DNA from: an archaeon
GTDB taxonomy: Archaea; EX4484-52; B79-G9
NCBI GenBank assembly: GCA_013139905.1
Contig: WSZW01000113.1
Span: forward strand, 1 to 19,925
Length of the DNA stretch: 19,925 nt
Direction of reading: 5' to 3'
A model generated the notes under the pieces. That model saw only the letters and a program-made list of their open reading frames with translations, was not told the DNA's origin and ran no database searches. The number at the start of each line of letters is the position of its first letter. Within the stretch, counting starts at the first letter, position 1. The position numbers and the translations under genes were made by a program. Positions 7,221-14,211 of this stretch are shown one piece after another.

Positions 7221-7418
7221 ATGTCTGAAATATTTATAATTTTCATATCTATAATTTATATTATATTATCAGCCATGTATTTATATTTAAGTAGTCAAGT
7301 CACGTTATTAAAATTTAATGTAGAATCAATAGATTGTACAGTAATAAAACAACAACATGAAATTGATTATATTTGGATTAATAATTTAGAGGTAAATAAT
7401 GGAATCGATGACAGTTAG
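7221..7418 (+). CDS. Small single-pass membrane protein
   Basis: A 65-residue protein with an N-terminal hydrophobic segment (about residues 3-27, IFIIFISIIYIILSAMYLYL) and a polar tail of about 37 residues with a short helix (CTVIKQQHEIDYIW). GGTGGTG upstream can act as SD, and the gene begins right after the previous TGA. Its last 20 bases overlap the next small gene. It pairs with the two-helix protein upstream, and both probably act at the host membrane. No family is recognised. Confidence 0.6.
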   Translation: MSEIFIIFISIIYIILSAMYLYLSSQVTLLKFNVESIDCTVIKQQHEIDYIWINNLEVNNGIDDS

Positions 7419-7557
7419 AATTGCAACGACAATCGCACATTTAAAAAGTTTAAAAAGAACAGATTATACAGATGAAGAATTTTATCTTATAATATTAAAT
7501 GCTGTAAAAGAATATATACCACAAAATGTGGTAGATTATTATGCGGATTTAATATAA
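7399..7557 (+). CDS. Small hypothetical protein, 52 residues
   Basis: ATG 7399 follows GAGGTAAATA, a good SD, and runs 52 codons to TAA at 7555-7557. It starts MESMTVRIATTIAHL and ends YYADLI. The protein is mostly helical, with a conserved-looking acidic turn (TDYTDEEFY) between two helices. It overlaps the preceding gene by 20 bases in another frame and ends 20 bases before the next gene. Without it, 159 bases of an otherwise gapless block would be unexplained. Function unknown. Confidence 0.65.
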   Translation: MESMTVRIATTIAHLKSLKRTDYTDEEFYLIILNAVKEYIPQNVVDYYADLI

Positions 7558-7577
7558 ATTAAAGGAAGTATAAATAA

Positions 7578-7796
7578 ATGATATCAGAACAAAAAATATT
7601 TGAATTAAAATATAATCTACAAACATTTCCATCAAAATTACTGGATAAGATTACATGGAAAATTGCATTCAGTTTGCCAAAACAAATTGCATATTATGCT
7701 ACAATTCGAACATGGGCAAATGCGACAACAGGTGAATATAGTAATACCCATGCACCAAGTGTAACCATTACAGAAATTTTAGATAGGTGGAATTAA
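7578..7796 (+). CDS. Small phage protein of unknown function
   Basis: A 72-residue protein starting after AAAGGAAGTATAAATAA. The second half (LPKQIAYYATIRTWANATTG, then 'EYSNTHAPSVT', then 'ILDRW') looks like a widespread small phage protein family with an 'LP...YWA.IR.WA.ATTG.Y' pattern, for which I know no function. It is probably a compact helical domain. It lies five bases ahead of the SLOG gene and is likely co-translated with it. Confidence 0.75.
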   Translation: MISEQKIFELKYNLQTFPSKLLDKITWKIAFSLPKQIAYYATIRTWANATTGEYSNTHAPSVTITEILDRWN

Positions 7797-7801
7797 TATA
7801 G

Positions 7802-8281
7802 ATGTTTCCCGTCATGATAACTGGACATCGCATTCATCATGTATATGAAAAACATAAAGATGATATAATTGCACAGATAGATTGTGAATTACACGAATTA
7901 ATGGATGCATATGGTGATAATATTAAAATAATTACAGGTATGGCCCTAGGACCAGATCAATGGTTTGCAGAACTTGGATTAAAATATGGATTACCAGTAT
8001 ATGCATATATCCCTTTCGTAGGTCAGGAAAAATTTTGGACACGAATGGAACAGGCACGTTATAGGTCAACACTTAGCGATATGAAAAAAGTCATAGTCGT
8101 TTCAAATGTACGAAATAGTAAGGCTCAATTAGAACGTAATATTGAAATGATGAAAGCAGCTAAACATTGTATCGCGGTGTATGATAAAAAACGAACTAGA
8201 AGTGGAACCAGTCACGTTATTAATAATATTACAAAATATAGATTATCACTACATTTGATTGATTTAGGAGAATATGAATGA
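7802..8281 (+). CDS. SLOG-superfamily protein (YpsA/DUF1273-like)
   Basis: A 159-residue Rossmann-like protein. Visible SLOG marks: 'MITGHR' at residues 5-10, the glycine-rich 'ITGMALGPDQW' at 44-54, 'VYAYIPF' as the third strand, and 'IAVYD' followed by a Ser-Gly-Thr turn ('RSGTSH', about 135-140). YpsA/DUF1273-like and DprA/LOG-like members bind nucleotides or nucleotide-derived ligands; here the ligand is unknown. There is no LOG-type PGGxGTxxE phosphoribohydrolase motif. The SD is weak (GGTGG about 10 bases upstream). Its TGA overlaps the ATG of the ligase (ATGA), so the two are translated together, which suggests a nucleotide-related job near DNA ligation. Confidence 0.85.
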   Translation: MFPVMITGHRIHHVYEKHKDDIIAQIDCELHELMDAYGDNIKIITGMALGPDQWFAELGLKYGLPVYAYIPFVGQEKFWTRMEQARYRSTLSDMKKVIVVSNVRNSKAQLERNIEMMKAAKHCIAVYDKKRTRSGTSHVINNITKYRLSLHLIDLGEYE

Positions 8282-9204
8282 AAGCATTTCCAGAATTAAA
8301 AGATAAAGATTTTGAATTTTTAACAAAATCGGTTCAAAACCCAGATTTAATTTTTTCACACAAATTAGATGGGACAGCCTGTATAATGGAAATATCGCTG
8401 AATGGGATAACACTTACCGGCCGTGGTATATTAAAGTCTGGTGAACAACAGGATTATACTGAAAAGTTCCCAGACATTTCATACTACCAAGGTTATCAAA
8501 ATTGTGAATTATCGTGCACATTATTAGGTGAAATAGTAATTTTTGATGAAAATGGTGAAGATAGATTCGATTTATTGCAACCACGTCTGGTTAGAAAAAA
8601 AGATATTGAAGAATTTGCGACCAATTTTCCAGCCCAATTTATTGCATTCGATATTCTTGAATTAAATGGTCGCAATTTAAAACAATATCCACTTTATTAT
8701 AGATATGAAATGCTTGAAATCGCATGTAAAGAGATTGGTATCTATACCGCACTACAAGCACAGACATCTGAAACAAAACAACATATGATAAATATGATGC
8801 TTGAACAGAAATGGGAAGGTATTGTAATTAAAGATAAAACTTCCGTGTATGATAAAGAATCATATAAATATAAACAAACATTTACAGAAGATGTATTTAC
8901 AGAAGGAGATTTTAGATCTGGTAAAGGTCGTAATGAAGGACTAGTTGGAGCATTAAGATGCTATCAATATATAGACGGAATTAAAACGGATGTATCATAT
9001 ATACGAGGTTTTAGTGATTCTGAATGTAAACAATTTACAGAAGATATTGCTGCAAAAATTATTAGTGAATCTAATCCTTTAATTTTAGAAGTAAAAACAT
9101 ATAAACGTATACAGCCAAGTCAAAAATTTAGACATGCAAATTTCTTACGTATTAGAACAGATAAATCTGCCGCTCAATGTATATACAATACAGGAAAGGA
9201 ATAA
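8278..9204 (+). CDS. ATP-dependent DNA ligase
   Basis: A 308-residue compact ligase that would seal nicks after replication using ATP. Motif I is K29-L-D-G32 (adenylated lysine), R49 lies in 'LTGRG', motif III 'LLGEIVIF' (E85), motif IIIa 'AFDILELNG' (F124), motif IV 'EGIVIK' (180-185), motif V 'YKYK' (K197, K199), and motif VI in the OB domain 'LRIRTDK' (R291-K296). All six nucleotidyltransferase motifs are therefore present. There is no N-terminal DNA-binding domain, as in other small viral ligases. The start overlaps the SLOG gene stop (ATGA) behind AGGAG at 8266-8270. The end (GGAAAGGAATAA) provides the SD for the next gene. Confidence 0.95.
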   Translation: MKAFPELKDKDFEFLTKSVQNPDLIFSHKLDGTACIMEISLNGITLTGRGILKSGEQQDYTEKFPDISYYQGYQNCELSCTLLGEIVIFDENGEDRFDLLQPRLVRKKDIEEFATNFPAQFIAFDILELNGRNLKQYPLYYRYEMLEIACKEIGIYTALQAQTSETKQHMINMMLEQKWEGIVIKDKTSVYDKESYKYKQTFTEDVFTEGDFRSGKGRNEGLVGALRCYQYIDGIKTDVSYIRGFSDSECKQFTEDIAAKIISESNPLILEVKTYKRIQPSQKFRHANFLRIRTDKSAAQCIYNTGKE

Positions 9205-9206
9205 AT

Positions 9207-9404
9207 ATGTTATTAGAAGGAGAATGGATAGAAAAAGTAGATGTTGTCAATATTCCAAATTGGAAATCTTCAAATAAATCTATTGGTAAACAAATAACTA
9301 AATGTCTAGATACATATGCACAAAATGGTAAATGGTTGACGATGATAAAAATTATTGCTGGAAAGGCATCTGAAATAACATGGTTAGAGCAATGGAAGGA
9401 ATAA
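9207..9404 (+). CDS. Hypothetical small protein
   Basis: A 65-residue protein. ATG 9207 is chosen over 9177 because it follows the exact junction string GGAATAAATATG two bases after the ligase stop; the longer version would overlap the ligase by 28 bases without an SD. It has a beta-prone N-terminus (LLEGEWIEKVDVV) and a helical C-terminal half (KQITKCLDTYAQNGKW). No family recognised. Confidence 0.7.
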   Translation: MLLEGEWIEKVDVVNIPNWKSSNKSIGKQITKCLDTYAQNGKWLTMIKIIAGKASEITWLEQWKE

Positions 9405-9406
9405 AT

Positions 9407-9679
9407 ATGAAAGATAGAAATGGAATGGAATTAAATATTAATGATTTTATAGTAATATCAGCAAACGTATCAACTGCTAGTCAAGCATTACTTTTTGGAT
9501 TGATAACAAAAGTTACAAAAAAGAGGATAAGTATTATACGTGAAAGTGGATGGCTTTATGCTTCAACAAAACCGTATCTGAAAACATACATGCGTAATAA
9601 CGATGCTATTATGAAAATAAGAATTGATGTTGTACCTGAAGAAATTAGAAATGAACTAATTGAGTTAAATGGTGATTAA
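9407..9679 (+). CDS. Small beta-rich (KOW/SH3-like) hypothetical protein
   Basis: A 90-residue protein from ATG 9407, which follows another exact GGAATAAATATG; the in-frame ATG at 9380 lies inside the previous gene and is rejected. The opening 'DRNGMELNINDFIVI', then 'LLFGLITKVTKKRISII', resembles small SH3/KOW-like barrels often seen in phage genomes (G-x-E-hydrophobic-x-x-x-D, then a G-x-hydrophobic strand). The C-terminal helix is acidic (PEEIRNELIELNGD). A regulatory or binding role is possible; the assignment is from pattern only. Confidence 0.7.
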   Translation: MKDRNGMELNINDFIVISANVSTASQALLFGLITKVTKKRISIIRESGWLYASTKPYLKTYMRNNDAIMKIRIDVVPEEIRNELIELNGD

Positions 9680-10111
9680 ATGAAAATAGAAGATATTGAT
9701 TGTCATACAGTAATTGGTCCGGGACAATTTGGTTATGGTAAACATGATGATACAATTGCGCGTAAACATGAAATACGTACATGGGGAACTTATACAATTT
9801 TAGATGATTGTACAGGATATAAAGTAAAAAAAATTACAATGAATATTGATAGTAGTATTAGTTTACAATATCATTTACATCGAGCTGAACATTGGATATT
9901 TATTAAAGGTGTAGCGAAAACTGAAATAGGAGATGAAGAAATGATAATGCATCCAAATGAAAGTGTATATATACCAGCCGGCGTAATACATCGTTGTACA
10001 AATATTGGTAAAATTCCTTTACAATTTATTGAAGTTCAAACCGGTGAATTTTTAGAAGAGTCAGACATTGTACGATTAACTACTCATAAGCAATTTGGAG
10101 ATATATTATAA
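9680..10111 (+). CDS. Mannose-6-phosphate isomerase type II-like cupin
   Basis: A 143-residue single cupin domain that looks like the C-terminal half of ManC/AlgA-type bifunctional enzymes. Visible: 'RTWGTY' (33-38), 'YKVKKI' (47-52), 'SLQYHLHRAEHW' (61-72) with the metal-binding His/Glu, 'ESVYIPAG' and H104 ('VIHR'), and the ending 'EVQTG...EESDIVRL'. The standalone form would isomerise mannose-6-phosphate/fructose-6-phosphate or bind a sugar. In a phage it could feed host surface sugar or glycosylation pathways, but no sugar nucleotide gene is visible here. It starts right after the previous TAA with GGTGATT as SD. Its last 28 bases overlap the convergent ERCC4 gene. Confidence 0.9.
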   Translation: MKIEDIDCHTVIGPGQFGYGKHDDTIARKHEIRTWGTYTILDDCTGYKVKKITMNIDSSISLQYHLHRAEHWIFIKGVAKTEIGDEEMIMHPNESVYIPAGVIHRCTNIGKIPLQFIEVQTGEFLEESDIVRLTTHKQFGDIL

Positions 10112-10491
10112 TCAATAAGAATATGTAGTGCAATTTCTGCTGCATTTTCTCTATCGTCTGCAAAAATTATTTGTATACCATAATCTTCATATATTTCTTT
10201 AAGGCAATGCATAATATATTGTGAAGTCATACGCGAATTTACATATTTTAAATGAGTTGTAATATCAGCTTTGCATCCTTCTATAATTAAAAAATCAAAT
10301 CCACGTTCAATTTCACGATAAAATCTTTTTTTACCCTTTCCTAAACTATTACATAAATCTGTAATGGATTTTCTTTCTATTAAAATATTACCATTAGAAT
10401 AGTCGCCGGTGCTAAGAGTAGCAACCACGTAAGTATTATCTGGCCAATATACTGACCATGGCAATTTCTCACGTGTATCTACAGTTATCAT
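10084..10491 (-). CDS. ERCC4/XPF-family nuclease domain protein
   Basis: A 135-residue single-domain nuclease. The signature GD-x(n)-ERK-x3-D is complete: G29-D30, then 'LIERKSITDL' (E39-R40-K41, D45). The domain opens with 'MITVDTREKLPW' (D5) and the basic helix 'GKGKKRFYREIER' follows. This is the catalytic core of XPF/Mus81/Hef-type structure-specific endonucleases, without the helix-hairpin-helix domain, as in other phage ERCC4 proteins. It may cut branched DNA during replication or packaging. No SD is seen before ATG 10491. The frame continues open upstream to the TGA that ends the previous gene, so a different start or read-through cannot be excluded. Its 3' end overlaps the convergent cupin gene. 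Confidence 0.9.
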   Translation of the reverse strand: MITVDTREKLPWSVYWPDNTYVVATLSTGDYSNGNILIERKSITDLCNSLGKGKKRFYREIERGFDFLIIEGCKADITTHLKYVNSRMTSQYIMHCLKEIYEDYGIQIIFADDRENAAEIALHILIDYNISPNCL

Positions 10492-10548
10492 AAAATTTAA
10501 TTTTAACTTATTATATGTCCATGAACCATAAATGTTTAATCTACTATA

Positions 10549-10830
10549 TCACTTATATGATTGATATATAGTAAATTCTGCAGAATCACCAAGTCCCTGC
10601 CATGTTGGTAATATTACGTGTGATTGCAATATATATACTCCAGGTGTATCGAAATCACCAGAAATTGTAGTATATCGCATATACGTAGAATTATACACAA
10701 CGGCTGGCCAAATTGTTATTGAGCCGTCAGGTTTTTTTATTTTAAATTCTGTAGTTGTCGCTGCACTTATATCTTCAACACAATTGACAGTTATAATAGT
10801 TCCAATATCATCAACATAATGTTTACTCAT
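10549..10830 (-). CDS. Small Ig-like structural protein
   Basis: A 93-residue beta-rich protein: 'DIGTIITVNC', 'FKIKKPDGSITIWPAVV', 'YTTISGDFDTPGVYILQ' and 'PTWQGLGDSAEFTIY'. This pattern (a polymer-like 'KPDGs', then 'GDfdtpG.y.lQ', then a final strand) is common in phage tail-region proteins with an Ig-like fold. It starts with an ATGA overlap inside the previous gene, behind GGAG. It ends at TGA 10549-10551, in the same frame as the downstream ERCC4 gene. Confidence 0.75.
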   Translation of the reverse strand: MSKHYVDDIGTIITVNCVEDISAATTTEFKIKKPDGSITIWPAVVYNSTYMRYTTISGDFDTPGVYILQSHVILPTWQGLGDSAEFTIYQSYK

Positions 10831-11147
10831 AGTTTACTCCATTTAAATTCCGATTGTATTTCTATATCAGAATCGATTGTCGATGTAATATTATTTAATT
10901 CTTCATTTATAATAGAATCAACTACAATAGATGTATCAAATAATGATATAGCGGCGATTGTAAAATCAAATTCAGATATTATATTTAATTCATCTTGAAA
11001 CGTAGATATCAACTCCAGTGTACTAGTTAATGTAGATGTAAGTTCAAGTTCTTCATATATATTAATTATCTGTTTAATATACGTAAAAAAATACTTATGA
11101 TGAAAATATGAATTATTAATATATAATGAAGGCCAATATATAGTCAT
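10827..11147 (-). CDS. Hypothetical structural-region protein with Ser/Thr-Leu/Ile-Glu repeats
   Basis: A 106-residue protein. Residues about 32-100 are low in complexity, with short repeats of acidic, hydrophobic and Ser/Thr residues (e.g. 'ELELTSTLTSTLELISTF', 'NNITSTIDSDIEIQSEF'), probably a run of beta strands or hairpins. The N-terminus is aromatic and basic (YWPSLYINNSYFHHKYFF). It starts with TAATG coupling to the previous gene and ends with ATGA coupling to the next, so it belongs to the structural operon. No family name recognised. Confidence 0.65.
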   Translation of the reverse strand: MTIYWPSLYINNSYFHHKYFFTYIKQIINIYEELELTSTLTSTLELISTFQDELNIISEFDFTIAAISLFDTSIVVDSIINEELNNITSTIDSDIEIQSEFKWSKL

Positions 11148-12490
11148 TAATCATCGCCATCTACTGTTATTGAATTTCTATTTCCATCTACATCTACAAC
11201 TGCAGTCACGCGCGGTTTAATACCTGTTACGTCATCAAATTCGACAGTATTAGTTCCGCCACCGCTACTTGTTCCAGCTAAAACTGAAAACATTACACGA
11301 AGCATTTTCTTAACTGTCAGTGTACCTTCTACAATTGTATCTATAAATATGGTATTTAAATTAGCACCAAATGTATCAGGTATATTATAATCAGCTGTCG
11401 GCGCATTCCATATTGCAGCAGATATCGTGTCTCGTGACACAAAACCTTCTGTAATAATTGTAGTTCCAGATGATTCATCAAATAATTGTCCGATTCCAGT
11501 AATAGTTATTGTACCAGCAATAATTGTATCTTCTAAAAATATACATCCACCATCTATTTGTATATTTATTTTATTATTAGCAGTCATATTTTTAAATCGA
11601 ATACAACCACTATAATCTGTAAAAGTAACATTTTGTCCACTACCGCCCATATCTATTATTGGAATATTGTTTGGATTCGACATACTACAATTCGCAAACA
11701 AAGCATCTTCATTACCATTTAATACCACTGTACCGTCTAAAAAGGAATTTAGTATATATCCACTAACATAATACATATCACCAATCGTACACGTTTCAAT
11801 ACGAATTCCACCATCTAAAGTGCCACGTAAATAACAATTTTCTACTCCAAGATTATCACATATAACAGATGGATCAATTGTAATATTCGTATCGCGTATA
11901 GATCTACCAATAACAGTTAAATTTTGTATATCATTATCGGAACCTAAAATAATATCTTCACTAACATATAGTGTATAAAATCCTCTGCTATTTGCTATAA
12001 TAATTGCATCGTGTAAATTATTTACAGGATTTTCCATCGTGCCAATATTATATGTCGTACCACTCACACCATTTATTGAATCAATAGTTACTCCGCCATT
12101 AAAACTTGCATATTGAATTGCATCTAATTCCTGAGTAGTGGCTGATGCAGATGCAGTAATTAATACTTGTGTAAAAGCAGTCGGACTAATTGGAGTACTG
12201 CCATCATATGATACAATATTTCCACCACTAACTTTACATTGAATATAATCAGGGCCACTTCTAGCTTCAAATGCTACAATCCAATCATCAAGTAAAGTCA
12301 AAGTTAATCCAACACTAACACCGCCACCGAGCGATTCCTTACCGGCACAACTAGCTATAATAGGTATATCCATTGAACTTAATTCATCTTCATACTGACG
12401 TATATCATTTAACAAATTCTGTATAGTTATTTCAGTATCTGGAATTAATACTGTTATAATCTTTGTTACTTTATTAAATGATAGTGTCAT
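11147..12490 (-). CDS. Phage structural protein with beta-helix domain
   Basis: A 447-residue virion protein, probably part of the tail or a fibre. Residues about 150-330 form a right-handed beta-helix-like run of short strands with Asn/Cys ladders ('NLGVENCYLRGTLDGGIRIETC', broken as NCYLRGTLDGG / IRIETCTIG; then 'GYILNSFLDGTVVLNG' and 'ALFANCSMSNP'), and a glycine-rich 'IDMGGSGQNVTF' segment. The pattern is common in metagenomic tailed phages. The C-terminal 100 residues include the 'AAIWNAP' and 'GTLTVKKMLRVMFSVLAG' helices before a small beta domain. The N-terminus ('MTLSFNKVTKIITVLIPDTEIT') is also typical. SD AGAGG lies 6 bases before ATG. Confidence 0.8.
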   Translation of the reverse strand: MTLSFNKVTKIITVLIPDTEITIQNLLNDIRQYEDELSSMDIPIIASCAGKESLGGGVSVGLTLTLLDDWIVAFEARSGPDYIQCKVSGGNIVSYDGSTPISPTAFTQVLITASASATTQELDAIQYASFNGGVTIDSINGVSGTTYNIGTMENPVNNLHDAIIIANSRGFYTLYVSEDIILGSDNDIQNLTVIGRSIRDTNITIDPSVICDNLGVENCYLRGTLDGGIRIETCTIGDMYYVSGYILNSFLDGTVVLNGNEDALFANCSMSNPNNIPIIDMGGSGQNVTFTDYSGCIRFKNMTANNKINIQIDGGCIFLEDTIIAGTITITGIGQLFDESSGTTIITEGFVSRDTISAAIWNAPTADYNIPDTFGANLNTIFIDTIVEGTLTVKKMLRVMFSVLAGTSSGGGTNTVEFDDVTGIKPRVTAVVDVDGNRNSITVDGDD

Positions 12491-12517
12491 AAATACCTCT
12501 AAAATAAAACAGTATAC

Positions 12518-14197
12518 TTAAACAGTATACTGACTGTCTGTTGTTCTAATTGCTGTCGCACTGTATCCAGTTGATGTATATGTACCGCTTGTTACAAAGG
12601 GTAATATTCCAGCCACTCGAACTTTAGTTACAACATATCTATTAGAAACATATATTGTTGATGTTTCACTTACACTTGTTCCAGTAGATTGTTCGTATAT
12701 GTATGGAACATATGCAGTTTCAGTACCAGAATATAATGCAGCTGATACTGTAACGGTAAAATCACTTCCACTATATGCAGAATATGCATATGCAATTTCA
12801 CTTCCATCATCATCTACAACAATAATTGTTCCGGTTGTCGGTGTATCTGCTGGAATAGTAACACTAATTGTAATTGTATTCAATGCATTTGCACCACTTA
12901 AACTATATTGTGTTTTATCAACTAATCCACTACCTTCTGCAGTTTCTTCATATACAGCAACTCTATCACCTGATATGACACCGGCTACTGTAAATGCTTG
13001 ATAATTAGGTGGATTCCGTGTATTACCCGCATTATCAATTAATTGGAATGCCTGAGCATCATCTCCATGTAAATTAATAAAATAAATACCGCGCGCTGCG
13101 AAAAATTTACCACCAGCAAAAGTTCCAAATGGACTTACAACTACTGGAGAATATGTTGAATCTGCATATATATATGCTTCACCATTTATAAAGTTATTAT
13201 CACTATTAGTTTCTAATTGTTTACCACTAGTTCTTCGAGTCCAATATTTACAAACTTCATACACATTCGATAACGATTGACTATTTGCATCTATTTGACA
13301 ATCATATGCTTGTACACCAGCTCCATCTCCAATATCATATGAATATGTCGATGCAAAATCATATGCAACAGCAATTGTTGAAGTAGTACCATCTTGCCAT
13401 TCTTCTACAGTACCAACTGCAGTTTCGTTATTACCATCAAGTGATGTCCCTAATGGTACAGCATTTTGTCCAGCAGTTGTTAATGTAATAACAAAATGTG
13501 AATATAATTCACCAAATTCTCTAGCAAATACTGTAATTGCTTTTAAATCTATGTCAACACTACCTTCACGCACTTTGATAAGTATATCGAAATGTCCTGC
13601 AGACCACCAACTTGTAATCGCAACATCATTTTGATATACATACATGCTTGGCGTTCCATTAATGCTACCTAGTGTATATGGATTAGCAAATATAGTTTCA
13701 CCTGTAATTGAATTACCAGCAGCATCACCAGTTACACCAGCGTCACCATTAATACTCATAACAGAATCATCTGCTATGACAGTAGCACTGCCAACTCTAA
13801 TAAACCACTTTTGTGCTGTATTATCATAATCTAATAAAGCACCTATGTCTACAGTATCATCTGTTACTTGTTCTCCAATATTAGCTTCATCAGGTCCAGC
13901 ATATGTTCCATCTAATACTAATATATGAACATTATTTAGATATCCACTTGTTTGAATTGCACCACCATCTAAAAACTGTGTTAGATTTTCTCTAATATAC
14001 CAACCATTAGTCATTGTATATGATGTTGGTGTTTGTGCTGTCATAGGTATTTGATCGTCCATCTGTGTCAATTCATCAAATGTGTCCATCAAATAGCTGT
14101 ATAAAGCATTTACTGAATATACTGTTGAACTTGGTGAAGCATCTCTGCTTATTATCTTATTTACATAATCTATCGATACATCGTCTGCTATTGCCAT
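12518..14197 (-). CDS. Large beta-rich phage structural protein
   Basis: A 559-residue protein. It opens with a helical head (ALYSYLMDTFDELTQMDDQI) and continues as beta-rich modules: 'NGWYIRENLTQFLDGGAIQT' near 65-85, a jelly-roll-like middle, the conserved-looking 'YEVCKYWTRRTSGKQLE' (about 308-324), 'GTFAGGKFFAARGIYF', and Ig-like C-terminal strands with Thr/Ser/Tyr (e.g. SGSDFTVTVSAALYSGTE). Similar long proteins occur in tail regions of uncultured phages, without known activity. The start follows AAGGAGATAAATAAAA. It is 14 bases from the 877-residue gene and 27 bases from the 447-residue gene. Confidence 0.8.
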   Translation of the reverse strand: MAIADDVSIDYVNKIISRDASPSSTVYSVNALYSYLMDTFDELTQMDDQIPMTAQTPTSYTMTNGWYIRENLTQFLDGGAIQTSGYLNNVHILVLDGTYAGPDEANIGEQVTDDTVDIGALLDYDNTAQKWFIRVGSATVIADDSVMSINGDAGVTGDAAGNSITGETIFANPYTLGSINGTPSMYVYQNDVAITSWWSAGHFDILIKVREGSVDIDLKAITVFAREFGELYSHFVITLTTAGQNAVPLGTSLDGNNETAVGTVEEWQDGTTSTIAVAYDFASTYSYDIGDGAGVQAYDCQIDANSQSLSNVYEVCKYWTRRTSGKQLETNSDNNFINGEAYIYADSTYSPVVVSPFGTFAGGKFFAARGIYFINLHGDDAQAFQLIDNAGNTRNPPNYQAFTVAGVISGDRVAVYEETAEGSGLVDKTQYSLSGANALNTITISVTIPADTPTTGTIIVVDDDGSEIAYAYSAYSGSDFTVTVSAALYSGTETAYVPYIYEQSTGTSVSETSTIYVSNRYVVTKVRVAGILPFVTSGTYTSTGYSATAIRTTDSQYTV

Positions 14198-14211
14198 TTT
14201 TATTTATCTCC

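Noticed and set aside
6983..7246. Antisense frame opposite the small membrane proteins
   Set aside because: It covers two sense genes with abutting stop/start; it is an AT-rich shadow without context.
9177..9206. Extended start (9177) for the gene after the ligase, and 9380 for the next one
   Set aside because: Both lie inside the previous gene without SD, whereas ATG 9207 and 9407 follow exact GGAATAAATATG strings.
12699..13001. Plus-strand frames within the large minus-strand structural genes (also 11427, 13644, 14465, 18389 and 18863)
   Set aside because: They mirror low-complexity Thr/Ser/Val-rich coding on the other strand and lack SD and neighbours.
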